Below are positions 10,939 to 23,116 of a DNA stretch of 64,000 bases, in pieces. Under the pieces are notes generated by a model, which made no database searches, was not told the origin of the DNA, and was given only the letters and a program-made list of their open reading frames with translations. How positions within the stretch are numbered: position 1 is the first letter of the stretch; each line of letters begins with the position of its first letter. Source of the stretch: Taenia hydatigena (lineage: Eukaryota; Platyhelminthes; Cestoda; Cyclophyllidea; Taeniidae); NCBI GenBank assembly GCA_036345935.2, contig JADWOT020000010.1, positions 10,507,412 to 10,571,411 on the forward strand. The letters run 5' to 3'. Position numbers and translations under genes: made by a program.

Positions 10939-13900
10939 AAAGTGCGAAAGTAGTTACTTCAACAGCATAAACACAATTCTAATGATTGGTGCACGCAAAT
11001 GCCAAACTGGTACGGCTGATGCAAGAATTCAAGACTCAACTGATACTATGCCAGTTGGTAAGTCTGTAAAATGGTGAAATCTGCCTCCTTAAATATTTGT
11101 CCTATCGACAGGTCCAACCATCCCTACACATTCCCACCGCTCGGGTCACTGCCAACGTAACAGGACAGGAGGCTGGAAGGCTTGGGCAACCCGTATCTAA
11201 AGGGACAAGGCACATCTGCGAGACCAGTAATTTTATTTAAAGTAACTTTATTTTTTACCTTAAATTGAATGAACAACATTTGTTAACAGGTGGTGTGTTT
11301 TTGCAGATGCCAAACGATGGTTCCGCATCCTAAATGGGACAACCTGTTTGCGCTCCTCTTCAGTTGCGCAGCGTTTCAGGCCTCCTTGAAGGGGCTTTGA
11401 TGCACCAACAATGCGAATGTTTGGTGAGTCTGAGTCTATTAGACTGTTAACGGGCGCAGATTTAATGAGGAGGTCATTATGCCGCCAAAATGGTGAGGGG
11501 AGATTGAAGAGCCTGTGTAGTAGTGAGACATGGCTCTAGTAATGCTAGAGGTAGCATGATTATGGAAACTTTTAGCCAATCATTCCTTGCTTTTATGACC
11601 TGTGAGAGATTATGTACCCTTCCTGAATCCTATCCATGTTTGGGATTTTATGGCCGTTTGAACGTACTGAGCCTTGGTTGTAAACAGCGTACTTGGCCAA
11701 CACAACACAACCCTAACTGCTTTCACCTCATTTGACCATCATTGCTGCCCGTTGCTTCTCTACGAGTGAATCCTTTTCAAATGTTTGATAGTGATGCCCT
11801 CTCAGGTGGCAGTAAAGGCATGTTCAATAGCTGTGTTAGGTATGCCACGGCTTTGGAGAAGGGTCAATAGCCAAACCCTCTTTTTTATCCCACCACTAGA
11901 CAGACTCTCATCCAATGAGCGATCAGACATTCAGGCTGTTGAGAGAGACACGTTATCCCGCCAAAACTAAGACACCTTCCTGCCAGCGATTAGCAGGAGG
12001 CTGAAATACTTTGCCCGAGTGGATAAACCCTCGATTCGCCGTGGTGGGAGGGTAGTTTTTTTTACCCTCATCAATCCACTTTGAGTTTGTTGATTTTTTT
12101 TTTCAAATCAGAGCAGATACTTTGCTTCAGTTGTGCAGTTAGAATGCAAAGAAATGCGATTTTTTGGCATTTAATTTGCGCTCTCGTCTTTGAGGCTCCA
12201 TCTAACTCTGAGCAGTGCGAAGCATGCCCAGTCAATGCCAAATCGCCTCAATGGCACTAAATGTGCTGTGTTAGTGGGTTTTATTTGCCTCTAAAGCCCT
12301 AGCGACTATTGTGTCCGGGTCTCGAATGAAAACGCCCAAGAAAGTGAGGATCCGCACCCGCGGCCACTTTGTCGCTATTTTTTGCAGTTTTGGCGATGAC
12401 TCGAGGAGGCGCAAGTACATTTTGTTCCCTATGGCGGGGGTTAATGCATGCGCCTGGCTGGGGGAGAGGGATTAAGCATGAGTGATGGCCTTGGCTCATC
12501 CTCATTCCCGCATACTCCAAGGGGTGTGAGCACTATCAACCATCCAGCGACTTCGGTTGAAGATTAACTAACAAACGGGTGGCAGAAATGAGTGATCAAT
12601 TGAACAAACAAATGAGCGCACGCCTGTGCCAAATATTTGGTTTATGTATTCACATAGTTAGGAGATCTTATTGAGAAGTAAAATTGGTGCTTTGGAGGTC
12701 GTGCTGCGAGCCGGCGTTGCATTTACTTTTGATATGTGTGCCGCACCTCACCCTCGATAGTAAGTGAAGGAGGTTGTGTCAGAGGTGCCTCATTCGTCTC
12801 GACGATTCGGTTCAACTGTTTTCCCCTATGAAGCCAACGTTTGCAACGGTGTTTAAAAGGAGGGAAACCAAGAGACACCTAGGTTTATGGTCGTGTTTTG
12901 ATCCGTCCGCTCATACCATAGGCTCTTCTCTACCCTTCCTCCCCGCCCAGCTCGGGCGGATTAGACGGAACGTCCTGTACGCGTGATGCACGTAGTGAAT
13001 GGCGATTAGAGCCAATGTGGCCGATTCTATCAAACCCTGGCTGAAAGCCTACTGTCCTTTGGACACACCGAGGCTTTTTACTAGGTTTGGATTTCCGTTG
13101 TACTTCTTCAAATTCGTAAACACAGGGGAAAATTTTGCTCCCTAAATAGGCGAGTTGGCGGTTCGCTAACGAAATGCGTTTGATGAGGTTGGTTATGCGC
13201 AACAGTGGGAAGGTAGGTTAAGGTAGAGTCAGTTGTTTCTTGGTTTTACCCTTCGCCTACATGACTGAGCCTGTTTGGCGCTCAGAAATGCAACAAATGT
13301 GTGTGTTTTTGGCGGAAAAAATTTTTTATTTTAAGCCAGGCATGGAGGAGGCGTTATATTTGTCGTGTTACGGCAGAAAAGGTGGTCAAGCAGCTATAAG
13401 TCATCCTAAGTTTTTAAGAGGAGAAACCACTTAGGCCAGTCGGTTGCGTTTAGCCTTGTAAAGTTTTGTTAAGACGTTGTAAAGGTGTTTGATGGCAGAT
13501 CCTAGGAATAGCGTCTGGCGGCAAATAATTCCAACTCACAGGAAAAGACAATTTCTGGTACTGTCTAGTCATGCATTCTCAGGGAACGGCTTTAAAAATG
13601 CAAACATTGTTTTAGGTGGGTCCTCTAAAGGGCGGGCCGTATGACGAGGTGATTTATGTGCGATCTGATGCCTATCTTCTGGTCTGCCCATCCTCTCTTT
13701 CTCTGCCTCTAGCCGAAGAGCAAACAGGCATTTTGGGAATGAAAGTACTTCCTGCTTGTCAGTGGTCCAAAAGTGCATCATAGACTGGGAATAGGACTTT
13801 CTGAGGGGGAAAGAGCTGCAAGCAGCCAAGCAACACGAATCTGTGCCCTCATTGGCTGACCGATAGGAGCGAATTTCAAACAGACCTATCACTAATCAAC

Positions 13901-16900
13901 ACTCTTAGTTGCAGGAGGTCGCTCTTATATTTGTTTATAAACACGACACTTTTTTTCTCCCCAATGAAAAGGGTGATCATGGCTTCACAGCCTTTGCAAG
14001 ATCGTAACACAAATCTTGCTGTTGCTGCATTGCATCCAAGCGTAGCCGGTTATTTGATTGGTCAACCTCCTGGACGGTGATTGGTCGGTGGGTATGAGAA
14101 AAGCCCTCATGCCAAATGGTTAGGACAAATGTTTTTTTCGGAAACGAAGGCCCTTGGGAAACTTCTTTTTCCATGGACAGTGCGATAAGTTTGGACCACG
14201 AGGTACTAGAAATACTCTGCTCCTTGTAATAAAGTGAGGCCATCGGATGGGCTTACATATCCGGTTGTTACATACTTTGTGGTGTTTTAGCCGGCAGTTA
14301 TAAGTTGCTTTATGGTTTTGCTGTGCAATCACTCTACTTTTTACTATCACGCCTCTATTAAAAAAAGAAATAAATCTTAACGACGTCTGGGACTCAATTC
14401 CCACCCGCTACCGCCTCTTTCTAGTTCATTCGGGCCCTCCCCCTGATAACCCTACCTTAATCATACCATTTGTGTGACAAAAATAAAAACAGTTGAGGAA
14501 GTTTAAGGCGTTGCCTAGGGTTATAATGTGATCTTCACTGTGATGTCGACACCCAAAAAACCGTTGTAGTTTGTTGCGTAACTCCCATGTAAAATGAACG
14601 AACAGGGAGGAACTAGCTTGTCCTGGGGTAGGAGTGAAATTTTGTCTCCATCAGTATGTATGTTTGGCGTAAGAGTTGGGTTCTTGCTTTGCAGTGGCAT
14701 TGACAATGGCAGCATCGAGGTGGTTGGGAGCAGGGCGCCCCGAACACCCGACCAGCTATAATCACATTGAACGGGAGTAAGGAGTGCTCGATCTCTTTTA
14801 AGGAAACAGAAGGAAAAAAAAGCCCAAAATCCGTCCGACCTCGGTAAAGCTTGCGCCATTTAAAAGATGAAATACATTTAAACATTCAACAGGAAGCCTA
14901 CATGGTTTGGTGCTATCTTCCGAACATAGTGCTGAAACATCTGGCTCGTAAAGTGGTCTATTTTTAGGATGCTAATGAAATCGAGACCGTATCGGTGGCT
15001 AGGCTACTGACTTAATTCCCTTTTCTCGACAATTACGCAAGGTGAGATGGAGGCAGACTGGTATTTTCTTTGCTATCGCGAATTGACCTTTGGAATTTAA
15101 AGTTGTAGCTGTAACCAATCGTGACCTCTCTGAGGGCTTTGAACACTCGACTCTTATTTAATTTGCGAGTACATTTAGCACTTATAATTCAATTGCGTTC
15201 TTTTACCACTGGATTTTGCCACAGATAACTGTTTGGGGGTTTTTCGCTGTTTTTCTGCTTACCGAAACGCATGGGGGAAGGGATATATCATTTAAACGAT
15301 GGAGTTGTTTATTTTCGGCGTTTTTGTTGTCCTAAATAAAAATTCGGGCAATACTGTGTTAGAGTTTACAGGGCGTAGTCCTTATTGCTGCTCACGCACT
15401 GTTCGGAGGGATTTAACGTCACATTTCCAGTCTTGCCGAAGGAGCAGTTTATCCGCTCCTCAGCCTAACTATCATTCACATTTAACTTGCCCTGAGGCGT
15501 GTTTAGAAAAAGTACATGGAAGTTTTTTCTGGCAAATCTTGTGCCAAATTCAGCTTGAACAACAGAAGAATATTTGCAGAGAGTTTTTACGGTTAAAGCA
15601 GCGTTGAGAAGGCGTCCAGGAGAAGTGACTGGGACAATATGACAGAGGGGAAGTTGTTTAGGTTGCGTTATGCATTGCACAAACTCCCCAACCACCCGAA
15701 AATTTTTTTCACTATCTTGTCAGTGCGTAGGACTATTTCTGTCACCTCCACAGTCCACACGACGAACTCAGCTTCACTGTGTGTTCTGTGTTGTCGTTGT
15801 TCCATCCCACTTTTTCCCAGCTTTGATTTTCTCCAAGGAGAACTGTAGCGCTACAGCCCCAAGAAGGAGCAGCAGTGAGAGACTCCGCCCACTTTGCAAC
15901 TAATTGTATGCCCCTTCGATGTCAGGTCGGAACATATCGCACGGATGCATCGCCTGGTCTTAAAGAACGTTCCGTTCTTATTTACTCCTTCGCTTTGCAA
16001 TAAATTTCATCGACTTGGGATTTCCCTCTCGCTTTGCGTTTGTGTCAAATTAAGGTAAAATATTTGCATTCCACGTGACTATAGCCTCTTAGGTGTGGGG
16101 AGGGAGGGGAGAGATGCACGACAGCATTAGGGGATCACGCTGACGCCTACACACTCAACCGCGACACGACCCACAAAGACAGTATTTTGATTCGTGGGTT
16201 TTCCCTATCCCTTGGAGTCAGCCGGTAAGCGTATTCTAAGGCGTCCACTTTTCAGGCGGTCGTCAAATAAGCTTCTGACTCAGCAAAAATTTGTTTGCCA
16301 CATAGAATGGTGGTGATTATGCTACTAACGCGCATATGAGTAGCTTGGGTACATATTCAAACAGGGAACGACCGGTTGCTTCATGGTTATCCTACTGATA
16401 AAATTTCAGTAGCACATAATCGGGAAAATGCTTAAGGTCCTTTGGCTTTATCGAGTTGAAATGTCTCCCCAGTTCTTAATAAGCAGTTACTTACGCAAGG
16501 AGGAGTGATATTCTCGACATTGACGTTGCATTCGAGTGCTTTACGGGATGGTAAAGGGCGCATTATTAACAGGAGGGAAGTGGCAGGATGGCATCAAGAA
16601 GCGCTACAAATTATGACAACGTAGAGCAAATCAAGTCTCTAGCCACTGGATCCGTAACAAGTGAGGGTCCCAGGTCTTCTGCATAAGTCATAGCAAATGG
16701 GCCGTGGAATTGACCGCTTTCTTAATCCCTCCCCAATACGCCTTTAATGATCCGGCTGTCTGCAGCTGATACTTTCGCTTTACGGCAACTTCCACGAGGT
16801 AACCAACCACTTAGGTCTCCCTTAATGCACCCATGAAATTATTATCAACAGGCGTCAGACATATTCCACGTATCCCCGAAATCATCACGCCCTCCAGGTT

Positions 16901-17530
16901 AATGATGCAGACTATACGGGATGGTACCCATCTCAGACCGGCAACTGACCATCAGACGCGAAGGTCCACACGGAGATTCTTGCTTTTTTGTTCTGCCACT
17001 GGATATTGCAGGGATAGCACAAAACCCCCTACTCACGTGATTCAAAGTTGGTATAGCGAATTGTCGTTTGCCTTTTACTTAACCGCAAACAAAACCTGTG
17101 ATCAACATCACGGGGTGTGCATTTGAAACGCCGCAAATCAGAAAGAGAAAAAAGCTGAATAGAAAGTAGGTAGCCAACCATCTGTTTATTGGCCAAAATG
17201 TTCCTTTATCACCATATTTTCCCATCGGCCGTACCCCTAGCTGTGCCTATATTTGTGCACTTCTGACCGCCATGAGTGAAACTCTTTTTTCTAATTACCG
17301 GCACGCCTCATGAGCAAGGTAATAAAAGGCTCAAAGGTTTCCGAGACTTCACATGCTACTAATGACTAAGTTAGTAGTAAGCCGGCGTCCTTAATGGGTA
17401 GAAAAATAGATGATTTTCTTGCTTGGCATCGCAAAGGCTACCGACTTGCTAACCCAAACGGATAATATGCCATGATAGAATTGAGATAAGAAACGGTTGT
17501 AAAGGTAAAGTGCGGTAATACGATACTCAC
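10939..17530. other. Gene-poor interval, no gene recognised
   Basis: Open frames of 60-130 codons occur on both strands (for example 14521-14885 minus, 15299-15607 plus), but none shows a known domain, a consistent codon pattern or a chain of splice sites. Several GATTGG/CCAAT-like motifs are scattered (for example around 13850 and 14055-14095). No LTR copies, RNA genes or long repeats were seen. It may be regulatory DNA, lost genes or lineage-specific sequence. Confidence 0.5.
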
Positions 17531-17689
17531 CTCATTGGCAAGAAAATTCAGGAACACTGCCTCCTCAATCCACATGGTGGCGTCGACAACCCATCCACGC
17601 CCGTGACTTGCTAGTTCTGCTTCCAAATTCGGTGCTGGAGGGTCAACGAGCAGGCTCACGACACCTCCGAGGGCAAATAAACCCACCAC
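17531..17689 (-). CDS. Possible orphan internal exon, unidentified
   Basis: A 159-bp segment with an acceptor (TTTTAAGTAG) and a strong donor (AATGAG|GTGAGTAT), open in the minus frame and exactly 53 codons, phase 0 at both ends. The peptide starts with a hydrophobic stretch VVGLFALGGVVSLLV and ends ATMWIEEAVFLNFLANE. It lies 340 bp past the TMEM87 stop codon and does not fit that gene by phase or family. No partner exon was found downstream. It could belong to an unrecognised gene, an alternative 3' end or a gene remnant. Confidence 0.3.
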
Positions 17690-18027
17690 CTACTTAAAAG
17701 GATCTTAAGTAGTCTGGTCGACGCACCTAAACACGTCTTAGCGGCACATCTTTCTCACAGTAACAAAAAAAGATCACACCAACAAGGTGAGGGCAAATTC
17801 CACTGGTTCAAGAGTATCCAGTAAGATCACTGTGAAATTTGACGTATAGAATTACAAAATAATTAGTTTACAGCCAGTCCTCTTCTCTTTTCAACCACAA
17901 AAGAACACCTCCACGCTGTAAGTAGAGTTAACAACTTAAAATAGAAATATGTGGAGAGATAAAGAGAAAGAAAAAGGAAGAGACGAAAGTTATGATTATG
18001 AGAGATGAAAACAGTGGGTGCGAGGTG

Positions 18028-21000
18028 CTAGTCAAGCTTGAATTGAGTAGCCGCGGCGGAATGACTGCCTTGACCAGCCTGTTTACTCGTGTCGTTCCTA
18101 GGGCGATGGAGGAGAGCAAAAAAGTGAACGATTTAAAACCGGGCCACACAGTGGCTGACTGAGGAGGAAAAAAGCACCTACTTGTTTGGCTGTGAAGGAG
18201 GAATGTTCTCTTCAGCCCATTTCAATGCATCGCCCTCAAAAGCCGCATTTGTGTTGCCCTTCTTTCCGCCCTCCGGATCTTCGTTCATGCCTAAAATCAA
18301 AAAAAAGTGGAGAAAAGTTCATGCACAAAACACAGAATTCACGCGCAAGTGAGCTCACCCGTAAACAGGGTGACCTACCACGTTCTCTTAGTAGTTATGC
18401 AATGAGAGAGAGCAGCTGAAGAAATGGGAAGAAAAGTGATTCCCTCAGACAGCATTTCCTCAGTGCGCAGATGTAGTAGCAGTGCCGGGCGGCCAAGCCT
18501 CAACTCTCCTAATGCTGGACCACCACACCTCGGTGGAATGCCATCTTGCTTGCGTTGACAGTTTAGCCGTCCCTCTGTAGTTGATGGCCTTATTACGTAT
18601 TCAAGTGGATGGAACACTGCCTTTATTGCTGTGATTGCTACAGGCAACAACTATCAACCCCAAATACAAAGTCATGCCCAACACCGGCCTCAGTAAAGGG
18701 GTTATTTGCTGAAAAGGTGGAATACAGTGCCTGGGTGGGCAAAAAAGCCTTGCCACTCCGGATTTTGTGCCAATAAAGTCAGGTGTGTAGCAATAGTTGA
18801 GAAAGCCCTCGCCCACACATCAGCAAGCAAGCGATTCACACCGAGGCCGTGAATAAAGTTGACTTATTTCTCTATCCAATGGCTTCGCCTTGTTGATAAC
18901 CAATTGACCCAGAGCAAGTGGCATTCTCGTGTGCGGAGTTGTAAGTCGCGATGCTGGAGAATGACGTATTAATAGCACACGCTTTCCCGCGCTCTGCGTT
19001 CCGTTTTAATAGGACTTCCTAATGGTAAAACATATCCCCTTCTACCAAGTGAATAGATAGTTCCTGATCATTCCGGTCCACCAGCAGGGCGAATCGGCAT
19101 GTGAATGAACCAATGACGACCCCTCCACAGTAATAAAATGTGCAATGAAGGAACAGGCCGATCGTATTAATGACAAGGAGACAAAATGACGCACCAGAGA
19201 CGATGGCGTCAAGGAGACGTTCCTCAAGATCCTCGGGTGGTGGTTCGACGTCGGGATCGAGGAAGGCACTGCGCGCGTAGAGTTTATTAGTGCTGCTGGG
19301 ACGCCAGAGGATGACAATGGTGAGGAGGATTACGAAGAAGAGCAATTGCCAGAAGGTTTCGTCAAACCAAATATAGCGCCATGCCTGAAAAGGAGACGGT
19401 AGCGATTGACCAGATGCTTCTCTTGCGAACCATCTGTTTGGGTAGGACTCTTCTGCCCAATTCCGATTGCTTAGGCTTCCCTATCCTTCGCTTCCTAATT
19501 GACTAAGATCTCTAGCAACCTTACATCCGTTGAGATTCCAACTTAGCATATGTAATCGGCTAGGATCCTCTTTTACCGACCTTAAATAACCGGAACTCCT
19601 CCTTTTGTCCCTTATTTGAGTAAGAATCACCTTTACCACCGTCAGTTAGCAATGATTATCTTCTATTACTTCTGAATAGAGTTCGTCACCTTCTTTGGGA
19701 GGCTTTAATTTTAGTCATCATGAAATGAAAAACAGGTTTAAGTGCCACTCAACTTAACTGGCACAGTATCTCCTATGGATGCAACAGGGTACTTCATTTT
19801 GAATGTCCTAAGGCTGTGTGAACCAAAAAGGTTTTGCGATTATACTCTTTGGACCGATCGGCATTTAAGAAGGAAAAAGTGCATTCATCCACTTAATGCC
19901 GAATCACGTGAAATGCCGCTTTTAAAGGGACATAATACGTGGCACATGCCGAACTCAAATCCGTCCTCAGTCTACCTATTGACGCCAAGTGGCACCTCAT
20001 CGAAGTGGATTTCACCCTATGAATACCTGGAGTAATTTTAATAACTGCACCCATCTTGATGGTTAGATCCACCTCCAAATACGTTCTGCGCTCCCTGATT
20101 GGTTAGCATCACCTCCCCTCACTTCTGACGCCACTCATTGGCTAGAATTGCCCAGTCAGCTAAAGTTACCTTCCGCCAACTCTGATTGGCCAGTAATACC
20201 CTTCACGCATTTTGGTTAACCAGGCAGCTAAGTCACGGTCTAAGAATTTGCATTCACGGTTCACCCTAGTTCAGTAAGAGTGCAAAGCAGACGGCAAACT
20301 CACTCTGGTGCAAGGCTTCCAGTGCAGCAGGAAGATGGATGCACACATGCAGAGAACGGAGACTGAAAATAAAACAAAGCAAAAGGATCAGCAATGTGAG
20401 GGTAATAGCCCAGTTTATACGACAACCACGTGGTGATTGCCTACTCGAATTCAGGTATGTTTGTGTGGAAAGTTGCACAAAAAGGCTGTCACTTATACAA
20501 CGAGAGCTGCATTCAAATAACCTCTCAAGTCAAGGCCCTTTGATCCACCCTGTAGGCTTCATGGAACCAGAAAAAAAGGAAGAACTCACTGAGAGCCACA
20601 GCAATGAGGAGAGCAGAGAAGATGCGATAGAGACGGTACTTGACCTTATTACGTCGCATCCTAGTCTCACGCAGAGTGCTGACAAGGTAGGAGAAGCTCC
20701 ACCAGAGGATGGCCAGGTCGACAGCAATCATGGGTAGGCCGCCAATGAGGACAGCAAGAGAGGGTTTAAAGCGCGGGTGGAAGGCGCGCAGACCGCTGTC
20801 AAGGAGGCAGCAGACTAGGTAGACTACACAAATCCACACGATGCGACGGTAGACCGTACCCAGTCGTGATTTGGTTATGCCGTACCTGATGAAAGGCAAG
20901 AGAATTGGAGAACACAGTCTAGTCAGGAAGATCAGAAGGGAGGAAGTGCGTGAGAGGAGGGAGAAAAGGTGGAAGGAGAGAAGATGGAAGGGAAGGAGAA

Positions 21001-22640
21001 ATGGAGGATGGGATTGGAAAGGAAGTAATGAAGTAAAAGGAGTAACTTCATGATATGATGCTGAGAATTATGAAAAAGGGATAGGAACAGAATGAGTAAA
21101 GGAAAATGAATTTCTTAAAAGAAAAAGGAACGAAAAAAAGATAGGAGATACAAACGAGCGTTAAGGCAGGGAAAGGAGTAGTAGGATGTGGTAGGAGGGA
21201 CGGGAAAAAAATGCAAAGGAATGAGAGGTAGAATTATTAAACGGAAAGGCAGTGATGAGGGAAAAAGGTGTGAAATATGGGAAAGAAATAGGACATGAAG
21301 AAAAATTGAGGGGAAGAGATAGGAAAAATGAATAAGGGTCGAAAAGGCCAAAGTCTGAAGCGGATGTGAAAAGGAAAAAAGATAGTGACAACTGAATACA
21401 GGATCGACTGCGAAGAATACCGCTAAAAAAGACAAAAATCTTACATAGAAGAAAGGGATAAAGAAGTAGAAAAGAACGAAGGGGAAAAAAGAGGAAGTGA
21501 AGGAGGATAAAAGGAAGAATCGGGGTTAGAAGAAGGTTAGTGCATAAGAGAGAGGGCTGGAGAAGGATGTGAGGACTACAGGACAAAATTAAAGGGATGA
21601 ACTAACGGATGACTGACCCGATGCAAACAATGAGAAGGAGAAAGCGCGCCAGAGTGCGTTTCACACAGCTAACAATGAGGGCGAAAATAAGAGCACTTTT
21701 AAGTATAACGCCCGTTCGATTTAGCGTTTCGTATAGTGCATATAGGGTGATCTGTTCCACAAGACCGATAAAGACCATCAGAGTAATGTAGTACTGGATT
21801 CGTAGAAGGTCTTTCCAGTGATAAAATGTGAAGCATAACCAGAGGAGAGCCAAGAGGGCATGAGCTAAAGCCAAAAGCCCGTAAAACTAAAAAAGTAAAG
21901 GTGTGTGTAACAGAAGGGTAAACATACTGTTCTGAGAGGATATTCAATCCCTGACAAGTATCCGTAGCTGCTCTTAATATCCGCGATGTAATGAACTAGC
22001 AGTCAACATGAGATTTTGAACAATTAGGACTCACCATTAACGTCGTTTTCACAAGCGCCTTCACGGCATTGCACCAAAACAGCAGTCATTTGAGAGCCTG
22101 CCCTGATGATGTTTATGGACTCAACCTAAAATATGTCAAATAATAAGGTAATAAACACGAGAAATCTTGGCAGCGCTTTGAGGATTTAAGTACCATAGGC
22201 TGTACAGACGAGCACTTAAACTCCTTCTCAGTTTTGCCAATATATTCAGTTTTCACACCAGGTGCGACCAACATTGAAAGCACTGAGGCGTTAGGACTCT
22301 AAAAACAGTGACTAGGAGGGACAGATAAGTCGAACTTGTTTGATGTAAGAGAAGGCGTCCGCACACTCCGACCAGAGAACAGAGATAGAGAGTCGTGAAT
22401 CCACCTCCTTGGTACATGTTACTACACTTTTAAGAAATCATGAAAAAGCAAATACCCTGGACACTAAAATTAGTGTTCTCGAGAACTGATTTAGGGAAGA
22501 ACACACCTTCGCCCTACATATTACAGTAAACAGATAAATATATTAAATACCAATTGTTTGTCCTCTTCCCAATGACCAAGCTCGGGAAACGCAGCGACAA
22601 ACGCACTACAAAATAGGCAAAATAACAGAGGTATCCACAT
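18028..22640 (-). CDS. TMEM87A: TMEM87A/B family Golgi seven-transmembrane protein
   Basis: Member of the GOST family, with a luminal GOLD-like domain followed by seven helices, acting in Golgi membranes; vertebrate members are linked to endosome-to-Golgi retrieval and cation conductance. Twelve exons on minus: 22551-22640, 22456-22513, 22336-22421, 22194-22298, 22035-22125, 21928-21995, 21618-21886, 20590-20885, 20304-20362, 19195-19384, 18182-18290, 18028-18097; 1491 nt, 496 aa (human ~555). The start MWIPLLLFCLFCSAFVAAF is a clear signal peptide. Family landmarks: YGYLSGIEYPLRTFYG at the first helix, YHWKDLLRIQYY, CVKRTLARFLLLI, YGITKSRLGTVYRR, the last helix before ILWRPSSTNKLYA, and a tail with DALKWAEENIPPSQPN. 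The luminal part is shorter than in vertebrates. The five 5'-most introns are 34-41 bp except one of 68 bp. The last two exons are the least certain. Confidence 0.92.
19430..19705. repeat. Degenerate tandem repeat, ~30-bp period
   Basis: In a TMEM87 intron, a run of about nine imperfect units of 26-34 bp, each with a variant of GATTGRYTARGATC followed by a pyrimidine-rich half. Units are heavily diverged, so this is an old minisatellite. Boundaries are approximate and the unit was read by eye. Confidence 0.45.
20058..20215. repeat. Degenerate tandem repeat, ~39-bp period
   Basis: A second cluster in the same intron: GATGGTTAGATCCACCTCC, GATTGGTTAGCATCACCTCC, CATTGGCTAGAATTGCC and GATTGGCCAGTAATACCC start successive units about 40 bp apart. 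The unit head is the same as in the 19.4-kb cluster, so both probably derive from one ancestral array. Confidence 0.5.
20895..21600. other. Purine-biased intron (G/A-rich on plus strand)
   Basis: The TMEM87 intron at 20886-21617 is strongly G/A-rich on the plus strand, made of irregular AGGAGG, GAAAGG and AAAAAG words, and so pyrimidine-rich in the transcript. No unit repeat is clear. Only the splice ends depart from the bias. Confidence 0.6.
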
Positions 22641-23116
22641 GACGCCAAGCAATAAAGGTGATCCTGGGGGAACACCAATCTAGATGACCCGCTGCGATTT
22701 AAGGTAAAACTAAACTTTAGAATACTTAACATTCTCTGGGTTGAATTGGCATTTCAATAGCATACTAGGCCGCAAGCTTATAGAACAACTTGTGCAATTG
22801 GGTAAAATTGCGCGTCACAGGGATATTTTGCTGCAGCATGATCGCTTTGCATTTAAAAGCACAAATATCGCTTTAAAAATGCTAGAGAAAATTTTGTCAT
22901 AATTGCTTTGGTGCTTATTAAGGGCTCCTGCTTAAGGATATACCGACCTTATAGTGCTTTTAAGTCTCAAAAATTTCAACGGTTGGGCTATTTTGGTCAT
23001 CCCGCTTGTTTGTATTTTGGTTGCCTGTTTGCATTCATCATTGGCGAATAATTCTCTGTATGACCTTTCAGATTCGTGGTGCAAAATGAAGAACTTGCGC
23101 TTGTTCATCTCTACAG
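22641..23116. promoter_or_regulatory. Short divergent intergenic region between TMEM87 and RNASEH2B
   Basis: At most 476 bp separate the TMEM87 start codon (minus) from the first RNASEH2B exon that can be placed (plus), so both genes must start from here, probably from a shared bidirectional promoter. The missing first RNASEH2B exon also lies in this interval or further upstream. No core promoter motif stands out. Confidence 0.5.

Noticed and set aside
10676..11077. 133-codon plus frame after the ATPase beta gene
   Set aside because: Cys/Leu-rich low-complexity frame within the GT- and CT-rich 3' UTR, passing through the AATAAA.
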